A DNA stretch of 64,000 nt from Ichthyophonus hoferi. Its lineage: Eukaryota > Opisthokonta > Ichthyosporea > Ichthyophonida > Ichthyophonidae. Positions 1-11,400 of this stretch are shown here, one piece after another (positions within the stretch are counted from its first letter, which is position 1; each line of letters starts with the position of its first letter). Location: the NCBI GenBank assembly GCA_002751075.1, contig NAOQ01000088.1, forward strand, positions 2,268 to 66,267, given 5' to 3'. Position numbers and translations under genes: made by a program. Under the pieces are notes generated by a model, which searched no databases, was not told the DNA's origin, and worked only from the letters and a program-made list of their open reading frames with translations.

Positions 1-1239
1 TTACTAATTACCTAGTATACTTTATTTTTTAAAGTAAATAAAATTCTATCTTAATAAATTAATTTTTATCTCCCTCTTAACTTTAATTACTTTTTAACTA
101 AGACCATATATAGTTAATTAAAGGGGTCACTGTTGGTCTATAGCCACACATTAATTAAAACCGAGACGATAGAAATAATTATAGTATATATATATATGAT
201 ATATATATATATGCATAAAAATATAATTTTGATATACATACACATACACATATACATATATCCATACAAGTTAATGAAAACTCGTCGTGATTAGCTAGAT
301 TAATCTTATCACAGATGGCCTGTATGATCTGGCCCACATTGTTGCTATCATCAATTAGCATAGTGCGTTGTGACTGGTCCATCAAAATAACTTTTAATAG
401 CCTGTGCTTTTTCTTGTACTCTAGTGTGTCCTGTGTGATCTGGTTGGGTTAGCTTATTGTAAAATATTTAATAATATTTTAATTAGTAAATGTAATTAAA
501 GTTTTAAACTCCATAATTTTGAAAATGTCCTTATAAAGTATATGTAACCTATATCCGATCTATTTAATTACAAAATAGAGGTTATCATGTTCTACACATA
601 TGCTCATATATAGATAGTATAACTATAGTAAAAAAATGTACATACTATATAATATAGAGATAGAAATAAATATCTTTACATATATTCTTACCCCAGCTTG
701 TAGATCATAGTCATATAAAGTCCTATTATTCCTATATATTGTGACCACTTACCCCTGTATGTAGGTCATAGTAATCTAACGTCCTGCCATTCCTAAGCCA
801 TCTCCCCCAACCTGCATTTCCATCGGCCAAAAATAGACCACGATCTCTCTTCTCTTCCTGATCGTTAATTTTTGATTGGATTTCAAGGCAGGCCTCATGG
901 ACAGTGGAGGATCCATCAAACTATAAATAGATAAAATAGATTAGAGTGCATGTATTGTATGGTATATATGATTGTACCATGGAGTATACTCCGGGTTAAC
1001 CTATATATGATACGTAGAGCACACCTGGGCATGTAATTAAAAATCCATATATCCTATCGCATTATATTATATTATGTTATATTATATTATACTATACTGT
1101 ACTATACTATACTATACTGTACTATACTATACTATACTTTACTATACTACGCTTGACTGCACTATAGTATATTACCTACCTGTATAGTACGTATGACGTC
1201 CAGTCCTACTATATTTATCTTTAATACAATAAGAGGCAT
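1..1239 (-). CDS. TLN: Talin, N-terminal exons (partial, continues past left edge)
   Basis: Talin links integrin tails to actin at adhesion sites. Three coding exons are visible on the minus strand: 1239-1180 (20 codons, begins MPLIVLKINIV), 920-753 (56 codons) and 430 to about 268 (donor uncertain). All join in phase 0. Residues 1-76 match the talin F0 lobe: a short strand ending RTIQ, then FDGSSTVHEACLEI and RGLFLADG, then LRNGRTLDYYDL. Exon 3 starts the F1 lobe with DTLEYKKKHRLLKV, then TMLIDDS and NHDEFSL, which parallel DTMEYRKK, TIMVDDSKT and NHDEYSLV in animal talins. The start fits because talin also opens with a short hydrophobic strand. The rest of the FERM region and the rod lie outside the window. 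Intron 1 (1179-921) carries a TATAC-type pentanucleotide repeat. The family call is strong; the third donor is not certain. Confidence 0.86.
1060..1150. repeat. Imperfect pentanucleotide repeat (TATAC type) in talin intron 1
   Basis: Runs of TATAT, then TATAC, TGTAC and TTTAC in five-base register, entirely within intron 1 of the talin gene. Confidence 0.8.
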
Positions 1240-3600
1240 GGCTACCTTTTCCTGACAGCCTGAGTGCATGATTTTAAATTTTAATAAAATTATAGGAGTA
1301 ATTACATTGGTTTTCAATATACTATATATATATACATACATATATCTTATGACTTGATAAGAACCAATTGAAACAAAGCTATCATGTGGTATTAAACTTC
1401 ATTATTACGTAGTGATACCATATATGTATATGCATATATTATGTATGTAGTCTGATTGAAAAACACATAATTATTCGAATAAATAAAAATAAATGAAATT
1501 TTAAAATCTACAACACACGGGAATAATTATAATATATACATAGTTACATCTATAGGCATTTATGCATATATGAGTTATACAATTATACGTATGATAGGAT
1601 TATAGTATATATGATAGTATTATAGTAGGTGCTATAATTTATAATACGTATAATAGTATTACAGTATGTAGGACAGTATGAAGGATAGCTATATATACAT
1701 AGATATCCACATAGAGTTATATGGTTATATATCATTATGCATATATGTAAACATAAACCTGGCTATTCATAAAGCCTAAACCTAGCCATACAGGCATATG
1801 TTTTAATAATATTAGGCTGTATGAAAGGTAATAACAATATACATAAAGTCAGATATATATCCTACATATAGCATTACACCCTTACCCACTGTGTATGGTA
1901 TTTACACTAGTGATTAATCTTTTTGGAACTAATCTTTAACTAAATAGCTCTCTTTTACCAGTAAGATCAGGCAATGTAAATCAGAATATAGTTTAAAACA
2001 CAAGATAAAGACAACACTATAATATAATTTATAATAAACCTAAAAGCTTATAGTTTGCAACAATAAGTAGAGCTATTTATTACTCTTATCAAGCCGTAAA
2101 AAATAACAGGGAAAACATTATACAACAAACAGACGATCTTTACCGTTTTCGGCTGCTGTTTTTTTTTTTTTGTAATTTGGTTGTTTATTGCTGCCTTTAT
2201 CTATCCAAATACTGTTAAGATAATGCAAATTATTAGATAATTGCTAGAAAGAGGCATGTAAAAACTGTAATTAATAATAAATAATAAAATATACTATTAA
2301 AGAATCATAATAATAATAATACATAATATTATTATGGCTTTGTACCTGGCGCACATTCCTTGTTCCAATGCTTTGATTGTATTGGTGGAAAATGGATACC
2401 AGATCAGCGGCTGGAGGGTTTGATTCAAAATGAACATACCAATCTAAATTATTGGCTTACAACGCATCACTTTGACTTTTGACCAATGAAAGTCATTTCT
2501 TGAATAAATCCACTTTATACCTTTTCTGACCAAAGCACTTTTGGTGTGCTAGAAGAATACGAAAGAAGTGTAATAATAGTAGCGACAATTATTATTAGTA
2601 AAACAGTACAATAGAGGGTAAACATACCCTGTCATTGTTTTAAGTTGCTGCCTGACAATGCAGCATGTCAGGTGGCGGACTATAATGTAAAATTCCTATT
2701 GGAAAGAGCGGGGGTAAAGCATGCCCTGACTTGGCTTTCAGTTTTTTAATTTTAAAATACTATTGGATGCATTAAACAACAATGCAGAATAAAAAATCAA
2801 GGTAATGTTTTAATTGGATATAAAAATATAATAATAATATCTTTTGATAAATAGATTATCTTGACTATGGATCATGGACAAAACAAATTTTAAATTAAAT
2901 CTAAATTACCTCCTAAGGACTTCTTCAATATTAACGAATCATCCTTCTACATATGTTCTATTTTTTAAAGTGGTCCAACCGTCTAAATTCTATTATAGGC
3001 TTTTTTGGTGTTAAAAACAAAAGGACCTACTAAACTATGAAGCACCGTTTCTAAATAAATAATAATAACAATAATAACAACAACAATAATAAAACAGATC
3101 TATTTAGTTCTATTATTATTATTTATTTAATGGTTTATTATCATCTCACAATAAAATTATACATCAGCTTTTCAGTATTTTCATATTCTGGCCAGTAAAA
3201 CACCTTAATGATGCAGGCTACCAAAATAATTGTAATAAATAAATTTTTAAATTTCACAAAGACTTTTATATACTAAAATGAATAAAGTAAGCAATTATAG
3301 GAACAAAATAACCCTGTAAAATTTTTAAATGTGAAATAGCGCGAAGTCTGCCCTTTTTTCTTTTTGTATGTTATTAAGAATAATAAGTGGAGACACGAGC
3401 GTTCCTGTGACCTATATTCATTTGGACGGAAAAACAATACCAAATTAAGGGGTATTTTAGTGTGTATTTTTGCATACACGGAGTACATATATACTAATAT
3501 ATATTTTTATTATTAAACAAGTCCTGTTATCTGGCTTCCATAATATGCGATCTGAAATGGCTTATTATATAATTGCAGGATCTCTACCATTGGCTGGTTC
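1240..3600. other. Non-coding AT-rich stretch upstream of talin
   Basis: Between the talin start and the fossil at 3600 I see no supported gene. It is AT-rich with short simple repeats such as the AAT-type runs near 2300 and 3060-3130. A partial copy of the interspersed repeat described at 25015 lies at 2610-2700. The talin promoter should lie in the first few hundred bases above 1239, but no specific element is recognisable. Confidence 0.6.
2610..2700 (+). repeat. Partial copy of interspersed repeat family A
   Basis: Shares with the copies at 25015 and 62397 the core CCTGACAATG, a following ATGTCAGGT and then GGACTATAATGTA, preceded by a GGGTAAACAT-like end. Similarity is lost after about 2700, so this is a fragment. 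Confidence 0.6.
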
Positions 3601-6600
3601 AATTTTGATGGGTACAAGATGCAAGATGCGGCCGTGATTGCCAACGTCAGTAGAACGCTGGCCAAGAAATCATGCTACCACCCAGTCATCTCCAATTATA
3701 AAGATTTTTATAAAAGTCTAACCCCTACCTCATCCCACCCCCCTGCCTCCCGCACTTTCTTCTTCCTTATATATTTTATGCATACACAGTATGTTGTATA
3801 TGACGTGGGCCAGGCCGACCTTGTACCATTGGTAATCGATGTATTTCTAGCCCCTGGAAATGAATCGATATGTCACGTGGTACTACCTACTAACCAGTAC
3901 AGAGGGGGTATATATGTCTTTGACAGAAAAATTCAACAAAGTGAGTTTGCTTTTATTAGAATTCTGGTTCATGGGGATACTGGAATTCAATAGAGCAAAG
4001 CAATGAATTCCAGTATCCCCATGAACCAGAATTCTAATAACTTTTTTATTGTTTTTTATTGTTTTTCATCTTGTATTTGTTTGGGCGCTTTCTTTGATGT
4101 ATTTTGTAATAATATCCTTTTTGGTTTTTTTTCTCTTGTTTTTTAACCCAGAATGGCCTGCTTTCATTGTTCTCAGCAAGGATTATGAAAGGACCTTCAA
4201 TTTAGAGGGAAGGACGTTCACCTGCAATAACTAACACAGTAGAGACCAACAGGATGGCAACAGAAAGACTCCCTTTAATAACAGGATAATGAGAAAAAGA
4301 TCTCCAAACACCAAAAATGGCACTGATACCAGAAGCGAAAGTGCAACAAAGAGCTAACTCAAACCAATATTCAAGTGTGAGTTCCATAAAGGAAGAAATG
4401 TCAATCACAAATTACAACTCCGTGGACTGCACCTCCAATCCTGTTACCCGCAATTACAAAAAAAAATATCAGGGATATCAAGAATGCCAGGGAACAGACA
4501 AGGTCCACAAAGAGAAACAGAAACATCAATCTGGTCAACACAAGTGCTAATGAGGCTTCTGCCAATATCGCCTTAATTACAAAGATAACCACTCCCAAGG
4601 TAAAAGTCTTACAACAACACCAGTTTATCCTTGACAGTAATGCAAATATGCACATATGTCCTAGGAGTGGCTGTTATCTATTGGTGGCTCGTGTTTGTTC
4701 CCTGGCTTTCTTGATATCCTTAATGTACCTTTTGTAATTAGGGGAAGCAGGATTGGAGGTTGCAATCCACAGAATTATGGTGTACCCTTCTTCCCTCGTA
4801 GAACTCACATTGGAAAGTTGTTCTGGGCTTTTGCGGTGCTGTCCTTTCTCCTCTGGTTTCACTTTCAAGTTTGGGATGAAGAGATCTTTTTTTTTTCTAT
4901 TTTGTAATGTCATTTTTGCCTTTGTGTTGATCACTTCCGTGTGAGTCATTGTGTGTAAACATCCTCCCCTCTAACTTGAAAGTCCTTTCAAAGTCTTTAA
5001 TGCGGGAAATAAAAACAGGCCACTCTGGGTATCTCCCGTAAAGGTCTTTGTAGTTAGAGATTACAGGATGATAGCAAGCTTTCTTGGCTAGCATCCTGGT
5101 GACGTTGGCAATTACTGCCATGTCTTGCATGCTGTGCATGCCATCACGCAGTTTCATTGCCATGATTCTATATCGAATTGCTGCTGATGATCAATACTCA
5201 CACTTAAACAATTTGAATCCTTGTATTAGGTTATAGCATGCATCTTCCCATGCAGCTTGGCTTAGGCCATAAGTCTCATTGAGTTTGACTACCTTGTCGT
5301 AAGTCCAGGTCCAGCAATCCAGTGTATTCTCTTGCTGGTTGGTCAACAGTTGTGTTGGATAAATGTCTTGCAGCTTGCTCCTAAATATAAACATAGGCCA
5401 GGCCATGGCGGGCTCTTTCCCTGTGGTCCTGATTTGGTGGAGACATGTGGCAATTTGAAATCATGTCTGGCATACCATGCATACTAAGATCCTTACAATG
5501 AACTTTAATCGTGTAGATACTGGAAGTACTGTGTTTGAACTCTTGCAATCTGGTAGTTGCAGTTTGTGGTCTGAAAGTAACCATTGAATTCTGTACTGGT
5601 TTCATGTCAGGTGGTGCCTGGGGAAGGGGTGCACCTGGTGGTCCTCTGCCATGGAGCCCTGGCGGTCCTCTACCACCCAGCCCTGCCTCAGGGTATGGCC
5701 ATTGGGCACTACCTCCTGTGAAGCCCTCACCTCTTTGTCTAAAAAATCTGTAGTTCATATCTCTAACATTTTTGTCTCAGTTCCTATTATCCTGTCCTCT
5801 ATTGTCCCAACTATCACGTATGTTTCCCATGTGCGTGTCACCATCTTGTGAGGCATTAGAAGAATCAAATGTAGAGGAGAGTCTGGGTTGTGTGGTAGTA
5901 AAACTGAAAGTTGACTTAGGTATACTAAAATATTTTTTAGATGATTGAGGTGGTTTAGTGGGAACGGTATATTCTGTACCTTTATGATTTGGGGTCGTTC
6001 CATATGCAGAATATGGTATCTTTTGTTTAAGGTGAGGGTTGTCCTATCTCTTGAAGATTGGATTTGTGTCACCCTGGTCTTTGTTCAGTGTGGCAGCCTG
6101 TAGGTCCCCAATGATGGCCTGGTATTTTTCCTCTCTGCCCTGGTATGTTTTGATTGTCTGTTGGGTTTCTTCTATCAATATCTCAGCTGCATTGTCTTTC
6201 TGTGTTAAGAGAGCGGCCTGCCTTTGGCACTTATATAACTGATATTAGTATTGTGTGTACTGAAGCAATAAATAGCATACCTAGAATCCTCTATCTCACT
6301 GCGAATATTATTGAAATAATTTCAGTGACTCCCATAATATTTTGTAGCTTTTTCTAAGGATTTTTTATAGTTAAAGGGAGTTGCAAAGTTCAAGATAAAT
6401 AGAGAGTCTGGAAAGTTATGGGCCTGGTACCTCTCTGTTATATTCATATCAGGTAGATGAACATTTGGGTAGGCTTCAAGGTATTCTTCCATCCAATCAA
6501 TGACATTTTCCCCGGTAAAGTGTCTATCTCCATTCCCCGCGACCCACTGACGTAGATCAGCAATCATGTAGCTCCACCAGTCGTCACAGACACAGTAGAG

Positions 6601-6650
6601 CCGTTTTTCCATGGTAGGTCCACTTATAATGAAGCCATTATGCCAGCTTT
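3600..6650. mobile_element. Decayed, rearranged mobile-element-like fossil (gag-like; family not recognised)
   Basis: Two related protein-like segments lie in opposite orientation. The plus copy (about 3619-4545) and the minus copy (about 5135-4690) share the peptides CYHPVISNYKD and PEWP followed by FERTF-like residues, and the DNA downstream of each also matches. The plus copy is interrupted by a roughly 430-bp insert (about 3715-4148). On the minus strand, 5180-6612 continues with a Gly/Pro-rich segment (GPPGLHGRGPPGAPLP, near 5650), a Ser/Thr-rich stretch and an acidic, Trp-rich segment near 6322-6612. The order of a globular part followed by a low-complexity tail recalls a gag-like structural protein. 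I see no reverse transcriptase, integrase or clear long terminal repeats. It is clearly broken and old, with several breaks. It could instead be some other element or a dead host gene. Confidence 0.45.
3953..4040. repeat. Perfect 37-bp inverted repeat with 14-bp loop
   Basis: Bases 3953-3989 are the exact reverse complement of 4004-4040. The 14-base spacer at 3990-4003 does not pair, and pairing stops immediately outside both arms. It lies inside the segment that interrupts the fossil at 3600-4545. Confidence 0.95.
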
Positions 6651-8443
6651 TCTTTCCGAATGTTTATGAAAAATCCCATGGAGGTTCTTCAGGGTGGATT
6701 TTTCTTGTAGGCGGATTGAATGTGCAAGCATGTTAAAAAACATTTTCAAATTAACGGAATTGTAATGATTTAATAATGAAGTCAAATGAAAAGTCATTAG
6801 GAGAAATGTTCTTTTATGTTTATTCTCAAACGAAACTCATAAACTATTAGGTGATCTGCTTAAGCTATTAGTGCTGCATTCCTTTCTAATCTTTATCCAA
6901 TAGAGGTAAAGATTGAGAACAAAGTAAAACGTTTTTAAAGGGCATGGGTTGGTACCGACCATTGTTTTATGCTCCTGTTGGCTCTACTATCATTCATTCC
7001 TAAGGAGTAGCCAATGTAAGTATCTCATACAATATCATGTCATGCTTTAGAATAGACTAATCGGTAACAAATGTATTTATGTCATGTTCTACGCTGACGC
7101 CTAGCCATGCAGTCCTATAGAATAGCATTCATACAACACCCAGTGCACGGATTTTAATAAAGTATCTATCTAGCACGTAGAATGATCTTTCTGGTAAATT
7201 GGGTACAATAAATTGTTCTAAAAAAATCAAAAGCGAATGATGCTCTAGCAAAAACGTGAACTCCGGTCATGCGGCAATTCGTCGGTGTATGATTCCATAT
7301 TGCGCTTTTGAGTGAAACATTTTAAAAAAGAGTAGTCTTTAATTAATATTAATTAGCAAGCTTTCTACCAAACAATACAGCTTGTCTTTTTTAATAAATC
7401 GAGATACTTCATTGTGTAACAACATCCTTTTTATACAATAAAACAATATAATATAACACGCATATAACATTACACAATTTTTTCTTTTTAGTTTATTGAA
7501 AAAATAATAATTCATAGGAACATACTACGTGCAGCCGTTTGTGCTATGGCACAGGTACATTTATACGCAATTGCATTCGTGTTTGCTTAGACGAGCACAG
7601 TTTTATCTCAGCATGTTGCAGATGTATATATGTATGCATGTGTAGTTGATTGTGTGCATTTATATACATATAATATAATATCATATGTATATATATTAAT
7701 GTATGATGTATGTGTGGATATGCTTGTGGAATATTTCAAATTGTATAGGTAGCAGAAATGGTCTCATTTTTCTATATTATCCGATTATTAGATCGGATGT
7801 TATAGACTTATCTTTAAAGTTTTGAAATACAATATGATTAGTATTTATATGCACTTTAAGTATATAGCAATAACGCCTAATAATCAAACTTTATATTACA
7901 TGTAGTATATATATACCATTAAACTACGCGACGGTTATATTATAAGCAACCTCATCTTTAATTAACATTAATCGATGATATGACACCTGTTCATTCTCAC
8001 TGATTAATGCTAGTTGGGTAGTAACTTAATTAGGAGAAACCGAGATTTCCAGGGCAGGTAATGACAACAATTTGACGCCATAGATCAGACATATTGTCTA
8101 TATATGGTGCTATAAGATTTAACTATCCTGTCACATTCTCAGTTTCCTACCCCAGTTAAGCAGACTAATTATAGCATGCCATTAAAATATAACCATTTGC
8201 GGCAGGATAATAAATAAACTAGAATAAATTTCTTGTACTTCTATATTACATATATCTACGCAACATGATCATTTATTAATAGGAAAGCAGTGTAGGTAAT
8301 ACTATATACTATAAAACATGCATACAACTATTAGCTAACCTATGGTCAATATGCAAGTAATAAAGTGTGTTTAATTATTAAATCGTTAACTTCAAAACTG
8401 CTACGAGATTGGAGATTTATAATCGCAGATCGCACCAATAAGA
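6651..8443. other. Non-coding interval
   Basis: No supported coding exon on either strand. AT-rich sequence with short TA-rich microsatellite patches near 7620-7720. It separates the fossil from the 3' end of the homoserine kinase gene, whose 3' UTR must start below 8444. Confidence 0.6.
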
Positions 8444-11400
8444 TCAGTTCTCCTGTTTGTTGGAGTCAAAGAGGATTGGACACCTGATCACCTGGGCACC
8501 AATTTCGGTAGGGTGCGTGACGTAAACACGGCCCTGTATATGTATAATAATATAGTTGTATAACAGGATGTATGTATAATGGTATGTATATATAACAGTA
8601 TATACATGAATAAATGAGATTATATATATTGGCCCAGCAAGAGAGCAAAGAATAGCGGAAGGGAAAGGGAAGGGTAGTAGAATCGTCAGAAAATACAAAC
8701 CCGCATTTAGATTAATATATATAAACATTTAAGCAAGTATATAATATAACACAACATGTAGACAAACACCTAAGATATGAATGCATATTGTAGAGATCAT
8801 AGGGTACAATACAACACATATAGGTAAGGCCCCAGCGCACAGTACGTAGTACACAGAGGCATAGAGGATATAATCACATAGGAGCATATCATATCTTAGC
8901 CTCAAGATGCAATGCAATCCTACATGCATACATACATACAAACATACATATATGATACATACAGTCCCATATATATATATATATATATATATACCCACCG
9001 GGAGTTTCAGCTTAGCAGCAGTGGCCCTCATAGCCTCCCCTACCTCTAGCTCATTACGCTCAGCCTTGTCTTGTGCAAAGGCATCTCCCTTGCGACCTAT
9101 ACACCAATACCTATTTGTTATTAAAATTTAAATTTTAAAGTAAAAACAATATAGCCTTATATTGTTCTATAAGAGTCATGATTGTATGAACGCAAAGGCA
9201 TGTATAACTATTCCCCTATCATATCTTCATATATGTTTTTTAGTTAAAGATCATGACGATACAAATGTGCAGGTAGGTAGATGTAGAGAGAGTAGTAAGG
9301 CCATCTACCAACCTGATGTAATGGCCATAATAGTCGATCCAGCTCCACTCAGGAAAGCACCATGAGCTCCAGCATCAAGGGCCGCCTATAGGTTTACACT
9401 TTAATCTCACTTCCTCATTGGCCCATTTTTACATTAATGATTAACATTTAAATTCCATTCGCTTTCCGAGATAGTCTATATGTTTTTTTTAATACTTATT
9501 ACTCATAGGGCTAATTTTAACTATAAATATAAAACTCTTTCTTAATCCCTCTATCCGTCTCTGTAATATCACAAAGCTAATCCATTCCATCCTCTCCATT
9601 ATTGGCTACATGTCAGCCCTATATAGTAGGCTGTCGTAATAAATATTATTATTAGTTTCTAACAATAATAACCATCTTAGGAATAGCACAATCTACCACA
9701 TGATACCAACACACACATACAGACCATGACATCCAAATAATATTCTAGTTCTAGATAGTTAGTCAGCATGTGTAGGATGTATGACTTAATAATAACAGCC
9801 ATAATAACAACCATAATAAACCTATAATTATTACTCTGATTGGTGAGTGAATTATAGTCATGCACTGTACCTGAATGATAGGGTACAATTCAGGGTAGGC
9901 CGTCGCACGTGGGGGTTGGTGCAGGCGATCCTAATAAGATAAGTAGCATTTAATATTAATAAGATGTTGCTAATTAAACAAATAGTTATCCAATAGCTAT
10001 AACATTTTAAAAAATTCATAGTAATGGCTTGAGAAACGCATGACTTTAAAAGTTAAAATATATCTTCAATAAAGAAATCTGGATGATATCTGACCAACCA
10101 AAAGAAAAATCGCGAATGACAGGTACCCACGTAACTCATACCAAACAGCACAACAGCCATAGCCATTGGTTAATCAAATATAGTAGAGGTTAACCCTTCT
10201 ACTCACTCTACATACACTTCATTAAAATCGTAATCGTAAGTATGTACGTATGTGTGTATATATGTATAATATTATTATCTCCCTCTAGCACCAGCTCTAT
10301 AAAACTGCGTATGTATTGATCTATACTGGGTTGATAATACTCATAATTCGCATCTTATTTTCCCTGGAATACAATATAATATAGAATATTCTAGCTCTAG
10401 CTATAGCGCGTATTCGAGAGTACTAGGCACTGGGTTTCTCATGACCTTTCTGAGATTATAGTTACAATATTAAATTACCATAATACGCTACGTAATTCTA
10501 GATTCATTGCTATCATTCTCTTCCAAATAATTGGAAATTCGTGATTGTATCCCCCCAAGGGGTCTATAGGATGGGTAAGCACAAGACAGAGAGAAAAAAG
10601 AAAACGTAGGGTTATATATGACGTGTACATACCTGGGTGGCCAATCGGAGTCTAGACATATCACCAGAATAAAAGGCACTGACCAATAGGGCGGTACGAG
10701 ACATGTTGAAGATGGCATCTTTACGAGGGATCTGTGGGTGAGAGGGGGAAAATGGGAGAGGGAGAGGGAGGTAAAGGGGAGTAAATATAAAGCATAAAGT
10801 ATAATAATACATAGGTTCTATTATATCAAAGATTACATTGTACAGGGAATCGATATATATTTATGTATGTATAATAATATGATCAGTAGGTATGGATGTA
10901 TAAAAAATATATAATATAGTAAAAATGCAGTGCATAATAGAACAAAATATATAATAGTAGGTACAGTGTATGTACAGACATGTGAAAGAAATATGAATGG
11001 AAAAAGATAAACATGGATAACAGTAATAAAATAAATTGCAATATAACTAAACACAGCGAAGCGTACAGAATTTTCATGTAGTTAATGTACTACTTTAGTT
11101 TCATATATTGTATTGCATATCAATCATTAAGCAATATTGGATATAAAATATGTATAAAAGAAAATGTATAGAGAAGGAAAAATAAAAAGATATAACACAT
11201 TATATTATGCTAATAGCTAGACCAGCAAGAAATAAGCATTAATATATATAATATATATAAAATTATAACATACCGTGTCTTTAAGCAAGGCACGGGTGGC
11301 TTTAGTCTCACTCATTTTATCAGGAACAAACAATACCAGCTGTAGACCTGCTGGGATGGGTATGCGCTCCGTACTGAACCACACCATGTTAATGCGAGAG

